From assembly GCA_002422545.1 (NCBI GenBank), contig DIWF01000028.1:124001-188000 (forward strand): a stretch of DNA of 64,000 nt. Direction: 5' to 3'. How positions within the stretch are numbered: position 1 is the stretch's first letter; each line of letters starts with the position of its first letter. Source of the DNA: Firmicutes bacterium UBA6113. GTDB taxonomy: Bacteria; Bacillota; Clostridia; Tissierellales; Sedimentibacteraceae. The position numbers were made by a program, and so were the translations under genes. The notes beneath the pieces were generated by a model. The model saw only the letters and a program-made list of their open reading frames with translations. It searched no databases and was not told the DNA's origin. Shown one piece after another: positions 24,737 through 32,447 of this stretch.

Positions 24737-25853
24737 AGAAACCATCCATAGTTAATAGAGTTACATCTATTACTTCTGAAAAATCATATGCTTCCTTTGA
24801 AATACAGCAGCTACCATTCCAATTATGCAAATTTACAATAACACTATTGGCTTCTGGTGATAACTGCGTTAACGTGACTTTGCTTAAACAATATTCATAA
24901 ATAAATATTATCTTAACGTTATTTACTAAAACTTCCCTTAAGTTATTATAGTCCAAAATTTTAAACATTACATTTCTAGAATTTATGTACTTCAAGGCAA
25001 AATTAAGACTTGCTAATCGAACTGTTGTTTTTTTAAAGCAATTATAATCAAAGTAAAATTGTCTTAATCTAGGTGTATCATATAAAAAAACTTTAATAGA
25101 TTTCTCATCTTCATTCAACTGAATGTAAGGGTCATCATTTCCAATAGATATGCTAATAAGTTTACCTTCTTTTTGTAGTTCAGTTATTAATGCCTCTAGC
25201 GACTCCACTGAAGGCAAGAGGGAATCTTTAACTGGAGATATTCCAAACATAGAGTTTATTTCTATTGGGAATAAGACATGTCTATTCTTTTCTTCTTCAA
25301 GCCGAGTAGCTTCAAATTCATCAATATGAGTTAGAAATGAATGAACTAATTCTAAATTTGAATAGTCTTTATTAGGATGCCTTTGAATTAAATCAAAATT
25401 ATTCTCTAAGATTTTTCTTAACTTCCTGTTGTTTGCTAATATTTTACCTTCAAAATTGTTCCATAGTTCTTTTTTATCATCTAGATAATAGTGTTCATAA
25501 ATAGTTTTATTTTCTAAGAGTAAGGGGGCTACTTTATTACTCAAATCGTCAAAAGTTGCATACTTTTTACTAAAAAATCTATCAAACTCCTGTTTCCTAA
25601 TCTGTTTCCACATTTTAACATCATCTGAACTGAATGCAGAGTTTTTATCAAAATTTGTATGGCAGTTTGGACATAAAACGATTAAGTTCTCAAATGAATT
25701 ATCCGTTGTATCACAGAAAGGTATTATGTGTGCTTTTTCAATTATGTCACCATTATCTTTAAACAACTCTTCCTTACAATCTGGGTTCATACATCTTCCC
25801 ATTGACTCAGCATATAATTTTCTTTGAACGTGTTCACTTATTTCCCTACCCAT
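24702..25853 (-). CDS. HNH endonuclease-domain protein, uncharacterised C-terminal region
   Basis: The 383-residue protein has an N-terminal HNH nuclease with zinc-binding cysteines: GRCMNPDCKEEL, then EKAHIIPF, then NLIVLCPNCHTNFDK (residues about 19-85). Roughly 260 residues follow that I cannot assign; they are mixed alpha/beta and charged. HNH domains of this McrA-like type cut DNA or RNA. The overlapping downstream nucleotidyltransferase gene and the repeat-bearing flanks suggest a mobile defence module, but no homologous named system is recognised. AGAGG precedes ATG 25853. Confidence 0.78.
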   Translation of the reverse strand: MGREISEHVQRKLYAESMGRCMNPDCKEELFKDNGDIIEKAHIIPFCDTTDNSFENLIVLCPNCHTNFDKNSAFSSDDVKMWKQIRKQEFDRFFSKKYATFDDLSNKVAPLLLENKTIYEHYYLDDKKELWNNFEGKILANNRKLRKILENNFDLIQRHPNKDYSNLELVHSFLTHIDEFEATRLEEEKNRHVLFPIEINSMFGISPVKDSLLPSVESLEALITELQKEGKLISISIGNDDPYIQLNEDEKSIKVFLYDTPRLRQFYFDYNCFKKTTVRLASLNFALKYINSRNVMFKILDYNNLREVLVNNVKIIFIYEYCLSKVTLTQLSPEANSVIVNLHNWNGSCCISKEAYDFSEVIDVTLLTMDGFYGYINELKRNR

Positions 25854-26007
25854 TATCTAGATCCTCTTTCCTTGGTAATTTAATTCATAACATTGGGACA
25901 ATGTATCTTTGGATTTTCTAATTTCATGCTCTTTGGTGGTCCTTTATATCTTTTTTTATGAAAATGATGAACTAAACATCATCCGAACTTAACTTATGCG
26001 GCCCTTA

Positions 26008-26023
26008 CTTCACATTATGGTAC
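26008..26023 (-). repeat. flank motif copy 2 (inverted)
   Basis: On the minus strand it reads GTACCATAATGTGAAG, one base different from copy 1 at 24193-24208, in the opposite orientation, upstream of the HNH gene. Confidence 0.6.
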
Positions 26024-26076
26024 CTAATACTGTGCGACGAACTGCTAATTATTGATACAATACGTACATTAACGAA

Positions 26077-26092
26077 CTTCCCATTATTCGCC
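26077..26092 (-). repeat. flank motif copy 3 (partial)
   Basis: On the minus strand it reads GGCGAATAATGGGAAG, whose last 11 bases equal copy 1. It lies in a dyad AACTTC...GAAGTT (26075-26080 and 26099-26104). Confidence 0.45.
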
Positions 26093-26149
26093 AAACGAGA
26101 AGTTTATTTTATAACTTTATAATTATCTTACTTTGCTTTCCGAACTCAT

Positions 26150-26977
26150 TTATATCTTTTGGCATTTCGGACAATAATAAATGCTGCCGCCCATGTATGC
26201 TTCTTTTATTATCGTGGTGCCGCATATTTTACATGGTTTGTTGGCTGTGTTTTTGCTTAGTTTTGTTATGTAGTCGCCCGGGTTTCCGAACAGATCTTTT
26301 TCGGTGTCCCTGCCGCCTTGTTCTATCATTTCTTTTAGGGTAGTTTTAATTGAATTAAAGAGGAGTTCTTTATCGCTTTCGGTAAATGATGAAACTTTTT
26401 TCTTTGGATGTATTCTGGCATTGAAGAGAATATCCTGCAATGTGCCGTTGCCTAAGCCTGGTATTCTTTGCTCAGTTGCAAGCAAAGCTTTTGCACTTAA
26501 TTTTTCTGCTCCTGGTGCAGATAAAATTGCATTAAAATATTCTCTGTCAAATTCTTCAGAGATGGGAGATATACTTTCTTTGGCGCGTAAATAATATGAG
26601 TTGTCAAATTCTCTAATATTAAAGCACCATAGACCTCCATACATTTGAACTGATGCGCTTAAGGCTGTAAAATCATCAAATTCAACTAGAAGCTGGTGCT
26701 TTTGCGGTCTTTTTTCTTCAATCCCATGGAATCTTAAATTGACTCCATCCCCAAATAATAATACTGCATCCTCAACTGTGATTTCAACATATCCGGCTAC
26801 TGCTTCTGCTCTGGTTATCACTTTTCCTGAGAGCATACTTTTGTAGTCCTGCGGATCATTGTTGAACCATGCAAATTTATGAGGAGATTGTGAAGCTATA
26901 ACATCCTTAATTCGTTTTCCTTCAACAGTTTTGTTTAATTGCATTGATAATGTTGATGCCTCTGGTATTTCAATCAT
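26150..26977 (-). CDS. Fpg/Nei-family DNA glycosylase-like protein lacking the catalytic proline
   Basis: The 275-residue protein has the complete Fpg/Nei layout: N-terminal domain, H2TH region with PGLGNGTLQDILFNARIHPKKK, and a C-terminal zinc finger PCKICG...YYCPKCQ. The N terminus reads MIEIPEA where active enzymes have MPELPE; the Pro that becomes the nucleophilic N terminus is Ile, while the following Glu is kept. Start ATG 26977 is well supported by GGGGGTG upstream, so the loss is not a mis-called start. Many clostridial relatives annotated as endonuclease VIII appear to share this form. It may be a damage-recognition protein or use another nucleophile. Confidence 0.85.
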   Translation of the reverse strand: MIEIPEASTLSMQLNKTVEGKRIKDVIASQSPHKFAWFNNDPQDYKSMLSGKVITRAEAVAGYVEITVEDAVLLFGDGVNLRFHGIEEKRPQKHQLLVEFDDFTALSASVQMYGGLWCFNIREFDNSYYLRAKESISPISEEFDREYFNAILSAPGAEKLSAKALLATEQRIPGLGNGTLQDILFNARIHPKKKVSSFTESDKELLFNSIKTTLKEMIEQGGRDTEKDLFGNPGDYITKLSKNTANKPCKICGTTIIKEAYMGGSIYYCPKCQKI

Positions 26978-27257
26978 TTTTTACACCCCCTAATGTAAAT
27001 AAATAATCAAGTATTAAGTTAATCGTACAATATATTCATTAAAACAATACTAGCATAATATGGAGAAAACTGCAATAAATGTTTCCTTAAAATGGTAATT
27101 GTTATATATGCTTTACCTTTACTTGGTAAAAGTGGTTTATTTTAAACTATAATTAAAAACAAAGTTTCTTGCAAGTTAACTTTTTCTACCAAAATCAACT
27201 GTGAATCCATTGACAGCATATATTCAAGGTTATAAGATATTATCAGAGGTGAAACAA

Positions 27258-28370
27258 ATGAAAGAATTAAATATTAGTAAATGCATCATTCAAAAAAGAA
27301 AAGAAAAAGGAATTACACAGGAGCAATTAGCTGATTACATTGGTGTTTCAAAGGCTTCTGTTTCAAAATGGGAGTCATCGCAAAGTTATCCGGACATTCT
27401 TCTTCTCCCTGAAATAGCAACTTATTTCAATATTACTGTTGATGAGCTGATAGGATATTCTCCTCAGCTGACAAAAGATGATATAAAAAAAATATATACG
27501 AAATTTTGCAAGGACTTTGCAACAAGGCCGTTCGGTGAAGTGATGAATGAATACGAACAGATGACAAAAGAATATTATTCATGTTTTCCCTTTCTTCTCA
27601 CAATGGTTCAGCTTCTTTTGAATCATTTTACTTTAACTGACACAGATGAAAACAAGAAAGCTCTTTTGCAGAAATGTGTTTTTCTTTGCCAGCGCATTAA
27701 GGATGAATCTGATGTTGTGGATGAAATCAGGCAGGCTAATTCTATGGAGGCTGTTGCGGAAATGTTTAGCAGCAACTTTACCCGCGTGATTGATTTATTA
27801 GACAGTACAATCGTTCCTGTTTCAGGAGAGGATGAACTGCTTATTCAAGCATATATGTCTGTAGGAGACTCAAAAAAGGCTGCAAAAATATGTCAGGTAA
27901 ACCTCTATCAGAAAGTAATAAGTATTTTATCGCTGCTTTCAATAAATGCTTCGATGCACATGTCAGAGCCTGCGACGTTTGAAACAATTTATCAACAGGG
28001 TTGTCAGATTATCAAATCTTTTGATTTGAAAAATATGGTCTGTAATCCAGTCGCAGGAATACATTTAATAGCTGCTCAAAGCTATATAATGCAGCAGGAT
28101 AATGAAAAAGCATTGGATGCAATAGAAGAATACGTCGATATTGTGTGCAGCTACACTTACCCGCTTAAAATCAGAGGCAACAGCTATTTCAACTATATTG
28201 ATGAATGGATTGAAGAAAGCATACCTCTGGGTTCTATTATTCCCAGGGATGAAAATGCAGTAAAAAAAAGTTTTATAGAGGTGTTATATAATCCTATTTT
28301 TGAATCAATTAAAGGCGATGATAAATACAAGTTATTGATGAGCCGCTTAGAGCAAAATATGAAAAAATAA
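27258..28370 (+). CDS. XRE-family transcriptional regulator with helical C-terminal domain
   Basis: The 370-residue protein has an N-terminal Cro/C1-type helix-turn-helix (TQEQLADYIGVSKASVSKWESSQSYPD, residues about 18-45). It is followed by DELIGYSPQLT and a long alpha-helical, TPR-like region. ATG 27258 with AGAGGTG upstream is preferred to the longer frame from 27201. It is followed after 17 bases by a CPBP-family membrane protease gene, so the two are probably one unit. The target and signal are unknown. Confidence 0.85.
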   Translation: MKELNISKCIIQKRKEKGITQEQLADYIGVSKASVSKWESSQSYPDILLLPEIATYFNITVDELIGYSPQLTKDDIKKIYTKFCKDFATRPFGEVMNEYEQMTKEYYSCFPFLLTMVQLLLNHFTLTDTDENKKALLQKCVFLCQRIKDESDVVDEIRQANSMEAVAEMFSSNFTRVIDLLDSTIVPVSGEDELLIQAYMSVGDSKKAAKICQVNLYQKVISILSLLSINASMHMSEPATFETIYQQGCQIIKSFDLKNMVCNPVAGIHLIAAQSYIMQQDNEKALDAIEEYVDIVCSYTYPLKIRGNSYFNYIDEWIEESIPLGSIIPRDENAVKKSFIEVLYNPIFESIKGDDKYKLLMSRLEQNMKK

Positions 28371-28387
28371 TGGAGGCAGTTGCATAA

Positions 28388-29326
28388 ATGGAAAATTCAA
28401 GTAATTCAAGCAATATGGAAACTAAAAGAATAATGACGTTTTTAGCAGTAACGTTTATTATTACTTATTTTGTGGAAATCTTCGTGATTGGCAGACTTGC
28501 AGTATCTGCAGATCCAGCTATACAGGCAGTTTTTCAGTTTTTAGTGGCATCTGTGATGTTAATCCCATCAATAGGGGTTGTCATTACTCGCATCATTACT
28601 AAAGAGGGTTTTAAAAATCTTTGGATAAAGCCTAATATCAAAGGTAATATAAAATATTATGTGTTTGCATGGTTTGGAATGATTGCACTTACATTAATTG
28701 GCGCTGCAATATATTTTACTGTTTTTCCTGATAAATTTGATGGGAATATGACATATTTAATAAATATGTATAAAGCAACAGGCCAAAATGTATCAGCTGA
28801 AACTTTAAAAAGTAAAATGTTTATACAAGTAGCAATGGCTATATTTCTCTCGCCAATACTCAATGCCTTATTTTGTTTCGGAGAAGAATGGGCGTGGAGA
28901 GGATATTTGCTTCCGAAGATGATGAAAAAATTCAAACTGTTGCCTATGCTCTTAATAAACGGGGTTATATGGGGACTGTGGCACGCTCCTTTAACCGTTT
29001 TAGGACATAACTATGGATTAAACTATGCATGGTTCCCTTTTGCCGGAATATTTGCAATGTGCATGTTTTGCATTGTTCTTGGAACTATTTTTTCATATTT
29101 GGCTATCAAGACAAAAAGTTGCATTCCTGCAGTTATCGCCCATGGCAGCTTAAACGGTTTTGCTGCAGTGGCCATGTATTTTACGGCTGACGGAGGAAAT
29201 CCATTTGTAGGTCCCGGGGCAACAGGAATAGTTGGCGGCAGCGCATTCATTGTCACTGGTGTTATATTATACTTTTTATTAAATAAGGCTGGTTTAACTG
29301 AGAACGTAACGGAAGAATCATTTTAA
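28388..29326 (+). CDS. CPBP-family intramembrane metalloprotease
   Basis: The 312-residue membrane protein has about eight spans and the three CPBP (ABI) motifs: EEWAWRGYLLPKM, GLWHAPLTVLGHN and HGSLNGF. The family resembles the eukaryotic CAAX protease Rce1; bacterial members act in bacteriocin self-immunity, peptide maturation or membrane signalling. It is located directly behind an XRE regulator. A terminator follows at 29375-29412. No bacteriocin gene is seen nearby. Confidence 0.9.
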   Translation: MENSSNSSNMETKRIMTFLAVTFIITYFVEIFVIGRLAVSADPAIQAVFQFLVASVMLIPSIGVVITRIITKEGFKNLWIKPNIKGNIKYYVFAWFGMIALTLIGAAIYFTVFPDKFDGNMTYLINMYKATGQNVSAETLKSKMFIQVAMAIFLSPILNALFCFGEEWAWRGYLLPKMMKKFKLLPMLLINGVIWGLWHAPLTVLGHNYGLNYAWFPFAGIFAMCMFCIVLGTIFSYLAIKTKSCIPAVIAHGSLNGFAAVAMYFTADGGNPFVGPGATGIVGGSAFIVTGVILYFLLNKAGLTENVTEESF

Positions 29327-29374
29327 TAAATGATATAAGAAAGTCAATTTACAGAAATTCTTTCACACACTCAA

Positions 29375-29412
29375 GAAATGTATCTGTAGAAAATGCAGAT
29401 ACATTTCTTTAT
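29375..29412. terminator. terminator after the CPBP gene
   Basis: A 12-bp perfect stem (29375-29386 with 29396-29407) with a 9-base loop is followed by TTTATTCC, between convergent genes. Confidence 0.78.
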
Positions 29413-29442
29413 TCCCCTTTTAAAGGAACTGCTTTAATTTTG

Positions 29443-30123
29443 CTAATTATCATTTGTTATATCGCCGTTTCCACTGACAGGTATTGTATCACCCAGAAAT
29501 TTAGAGTTCGGCTTGAAAATAGCCATAAAAAAATCCTTGACTCTTGCAGCTTTTTCTCTAATTTCTCTTAAATCCTGACCTGCATATACCCTGATGTCTG
29601 CTGATACCCCATATGCTTCTATTCCAAGGGATCTTGCAGTGTATATAGCTCTATACAGATGATACTGTTGAGTAACAATTATAATTTTATCTGCCTGAAA
29701 TATTTCTTTTGCACGATAAATGCTGTCATAGGTTGATATGCCGGCATGATCCATGAAAACATGCTCGGAAGGTATTCCCATCTCAACTGCATATCTCTTC
29801 ATTGTGTTGACCTCATCGTATCCTTTGGTGCTGTGATCACCGCTCATAATCAATCTGTCGGAAACCCCTTTATTATATAAATCCATGCCTGTCAAGATTC
29901 TGTCCTCCAACATTGGACTTGGAGATCCGTCTCTTCTAACTCCGGCACCAAGAACCAATATGCAGTCCGCATCTTTATCTAATGATTCTTCAGCTGATAT
30001 TATCATATCTTCAGTGGAAGATTTCACATGAATATTGATAAATATAGTTAATAAAATTGATAATATAATCAATGAAATAATTGCTTTAGAAATAAAAATC
30101 CCCACTTTAACTATTTTTTTCAT
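29443..30123 (-). CDS. YdcF/SanA-like DUF218 membrane-anchored protein
   Basis: The 226-residue protein has one N-terminal membrane anchor (IISLIILSILLTIFINIHV) followed by an extracytoplasmic DUF218 domain: DCILVLGAGVRRDGSPSPML, RLIMSGDHSTKGYDEV and IIVTQQYHLYRAIYTAR. SanA-type proteins influence envelope permeability; the biochemical activity is unresolved. AGGAGA precedes ATG 30123. It stands alone, converging on the CPBP gene. Confidence 0.83.
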   Translation of the reverse strand: MKKIVKVGIFISKAIISLIILSILLTIFINIHVKSSTEDMIISAEESLDKDADCILVLGAGVRRDGSPSPMLEDRILTGMDLYNKGVSDRLIMSGDHSTKGYDEVNTMKRYAVEMGIPSEHVFMDHAGISTYDSIYRAKEIFQADKIIIVTQQYHLYRAIYTARSLGIEAYGVSADIRVYAGQDLREIREKAARVKDFFMAIFKPNSKFLGDTIPVSGNGDITNDN

Positions 30124-30204
30124 AATGTCTCCTGATAAATACTCTTAGTTATATTCTACTAGATTATGATATAAATTGAAACATAAATCATATTATTTTA
30201 TTTA

Positions 30205-30244
30205 CATATAAAAATCTGGTAATTGATTTATCATTACCAGATTT
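30205..30244 (-). terminator. terminator of ilvC
   Basis: On the minus strand AAATCTGGTAAT pairs perfectly across a 9-base loop and is followed by TTTATATG, 16 bases after the ilvC stop. Confidence 0.78.
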
Positions 30245-30259
30245 AAATAGTTTTAAAAA

Positions 30260-31270
30260 TTATTCTTGTCCTTCTGCTGACTTTCCAATCCAGGACATCA
30301 TTGACCTTAATTTCCTGCCAGTTCCAATTATAGGATGCTCAATTTGCATTTTTTTCATTGCCTGGAATCTTGGTTTTCCTGCTTTGTTTTCTGATATCCA
30401 GTCGTAGGCAAATGTTCCGTCTTGAATATCATTTAATACTTTTTTCATAGATTCTCTTGTATCTTTAGTAATTATTTTGGTTCCTGTTATATAATCTCCG
30501 TATTCTGCTGTATCACTTATAGAATATCTCATATTTTCAAATCCGCCTTCATATATTAAATCAACTATGAGTTTCATTTCATGTAAGCATTCAAAGTATG
30601 CTATTTCAGGCTGATATCCTGCTTGAGTCAATGTATCGAAACCTGCTTTAATCAGTTCAGTTATTCCTCCGCAAATAATTGCCTGTTCTCCAAATAAATC
30701 TGTTTCAGTCTCTTCCTTAAATGTTGTTTCAATAACACCTGCCCTTGTTCCGCCTATGCCCTTGGCATAAGCCAGTGTAATTTCCTTGCATTTTCCTGTG
30801 AAGTCCTGATGTATTGCATAAACATCTGGAACGCCTTTTCCGTCAACATAAGTTCTTCTAACCAAATGACCCGGTCCCTTAGGTGCAACCATGAATACAT
30901 CTATATTTTTTGGTGGTATGATTTGATTGTAGTGAATATTGAATCCATGAGCAAATGCAATAGCATTTCCTTCTTCCAGATTAGGCGCTATACTTTCTTC
31001 ATAAATTTGTTTTTGAACAGTATCCGGTGCAAGCATCATAATTACATCAGCTGAACGAGCAGCTTCAGCAACTGTCATAACTTTAAGTCCGTGTGATTCT
31101 GCCTTTGCCTTGGATTTGCTTCCTTCCTGAAGTCCTACGACTACATTTATTCCGCTTTCCATAAGATTTAGAGCATGTGCATGGCCTTGGCTTCCATAGC
31201 CTATTATTGCCACTGTCTTTCCCTCCAGATATTTTAAATCTGCATCCTTGTCATAATACATTGTTCCCAT
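30260..31270 (-). CDS. ilvC: ketol-acid reductoisomerase (class I)
   Basis: The 336-residue protein is a short-form KARI. It has the NADP-binding GYGSQGHAHALNL, FAHGFNIHYNQI, APKGPGHLVRR and the metal-binding TETDLFGEQ and ECLHEMKLIVDLIYEGG. It converts acetolactate to dihydroxyisovalerate, and acetohydroxybutyrate to its isoleucine-branch counterpart, in branched-chain amino acid synthesis. GGAGG precedes ATG 31270. It is expressed alone behind a T-box leader, so a branched-chain tRNA controls it by antitermination. The other ilv/leu genes are elsewhere. Confidence 0.96.
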   Translation of the reverse strand: MGTMYYDKDADLKYLEGKTVAIIGYGSQGHAHALNLMESGINVVVGLQEGSKSKAKAESHGLKVMTVAEAARSADVIMMLAPDTVQKQIYEESIAPNLEEGNAIAFAHGFNIHYNQIIPPKNIDVFMVAPKGPGHLVRRTYVDGKGVPDVYAIHQDFTGKCKEITLAYAKGIGGTRAGVIETTFKEETETDLFGEQAIICGGITELIKAGFDTLTQAGYQPEIAYFECLHEMKLIVDLIYEGGFENMRYSISDTAEYGDYITGTKIITKDTRESMKKVLNDIQDGTFAYDWISENKAGKPRFQAMKKMQIEHPIIGTGRKLRSMMSWIGKSAEGQE

Positions 31271-31363
31271 TTTACTTCCTCCGTGAAATATAATTTTAGT
31301 TTATTAGTTATGTCATTTGACAAACCTACATTTACACTAGTTGTCCATGAGAAAGTTATGGCA

Positions 31364-31655
31364 TAAAAAAATCTTCCTCTCTCAGGGTAAACTAATCCCT
31401 AAGAGACGGAAGATATAAATCTTTCGCGGTACCACTCTTATTCATTTCATACGAAATGCCCTCTCCGGATACGGAATATTTCTAATCGATATCCTGCCAC
31501 TTTTAACGATTGGCTTCTTCGTACCATCCTACTTTAATTTCGGAAGGTCCGCTCCAAGGCTACTTCTGCATTTCATCTGATATTGTCTTTCACCAATCCA
31601 ACAACTCTCTGAAATCGCTGAAAATGCATACTACTCCTTTTCACAGCGTTTATGT
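31364..31655 (-). promoter_or_regulatory. T-box riboswitch leader of ilvC
   Basis: On the minus strand the T-box bulge AGAGTGGTACCGCG (31438-31425) precedes a terminator: ATCTTCC (31414-31408) pairs with GGAAGAT (31377-31371), followed by seven U. Stem I shows the AGTA of the specifier loop, the AGAGAG distal element and a closing TTGGAGC. The specifier appears to be the GUA in GAAGUAGCC (valine), but my alignment of that loop is approximate. Confidence 0.93.
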
Positions 31656-31679
31656 GTTTATTAATTTGTATTTTTTAGA

Positions 31680-31708
31680 AGTATAACATCCAAAAAAAGG
31701 TTTGTCAA
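31680..31708 (-). promoter_or_regulatory. sigma-A promoter of the T-box/ilvC transcript
   Basis: On the minus strand TTGACA (31708-31703), a 17-base spacer and TATACT (31685-31680) precede the leader. Confidence 0.85.
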
Positions 31709-31763
31709 TTAAAATTTTAAAAAATTTTATTTTGTCAAACATTCTGAAGTGTTTTCATCCAAT

Positions 31764-32312
31764 TTAACTATGACACATTTCTTTTCCAAGTTTTCTGGCC
31801 AGTTCTTTATATTCACTGTTCTCGGCATCCTGTCTTGTGCCTAATCCATAAGCCAAAAGCATTCCGCTTTCCTGCCACTGAAGGTAGTTGCATAAGCACT
31901 TGTAATGAGCTTTTATTCCATCCATAGCCCATTCATCTTTATCTGCACCGGCAGCTATCAGATATAATTTTTTTGAATTTTCCCTAAGCAGTGCATTAAC
32001 AGAATAAAATCTGTCTATTACCATTTTTAATTGAGATGTCATACCAAAATAATACAGCGGAGAAACCAAAACAACTGCATCGGCAGTTAGTAAGTGTAAT
32101 ATTATTTCAATCATGTCATCATATTCATATACACATTTACCTTCATTCTTTCGGCAGTGATCACATCCAATACATGGATTGAGTTTTAATTTTGCTGTAT
32201 CAAAACGAATAACTTCATGATCTGATTCCATTGCACCACTGCAAAATTCATCTGCTAGCAACGATGTTGTTCCATTTGTGTGCGGACTTCCTGTAAGTAC
32301 TACAACTTTCAT
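31764..32312 (-). CDS. flavodoxin-family NAD(P)H-dependent oxidoreductase with Cys cluster
   Basis: The 182-residue protein has the N-terminal FMN phosphate loop TGSPHTNGTTSLLADEF, then CIGCDHCRKNEGKCVY. That motif is typical of iron-sulfur flavoprotein or WrbA-like NADPH:FMN reductases, although here it lacks the compact four-Cys spacing. VVLVSPLYYFGMTSQLKMVIDRFY completes the flavodoxin fold. It reduces quinones or other acceptors. It is an isolated gene. Confidence 0.85.
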   Translation of the reverse strand: MKVVVLTGSPHTNGTTSLLADEFCSGAMESDHEVIRFDTAKLKLNPCIGCDHCRKNEGKCVYEYDDMIEIILHLLTADAVVLVSPLYYFGMTSQLKMVIDRFYSVNALLRENSKKLYLIAAGADKDEWAMDGIKAHYKCLCNYLQWQESGMLLAYGLGTRQDAENSEYKELARKLGKEMCHS

Positions 32313-32415
32313 ATTATTCCCCTATTCTTATTCTGCGTATTCATTGTTTGAATATATAATATTTTTATAAATTATATCATTAAAATAAAAATATTTCAAA
32401 CAATACATAATTTAC

Positions 32416-32441
32416 CCAGCAGCAATAATGATTGCTGCTGG
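32416..32441. other. 11-bp perfect hairpin downstream of the ABC-2 permease gene
   Basis: CCAGCAGCAAT (32416-32426) pairs with 32431-32441 across AATG. There is no U tract in the minus direction, so it may protect or weakly terminate the exporter mRNA. Confidence 0.5.
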
Positions 32442-32447
32442 ATTTAT

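Noticed and set aside
24163..26104. True integron attC sites around the HNH cassette
   Set aside because: The repeated motif and dyads are real, but I could not find paired RYYYAAC and GTTRRRY core sites in the right order, and no integrase gene is present.
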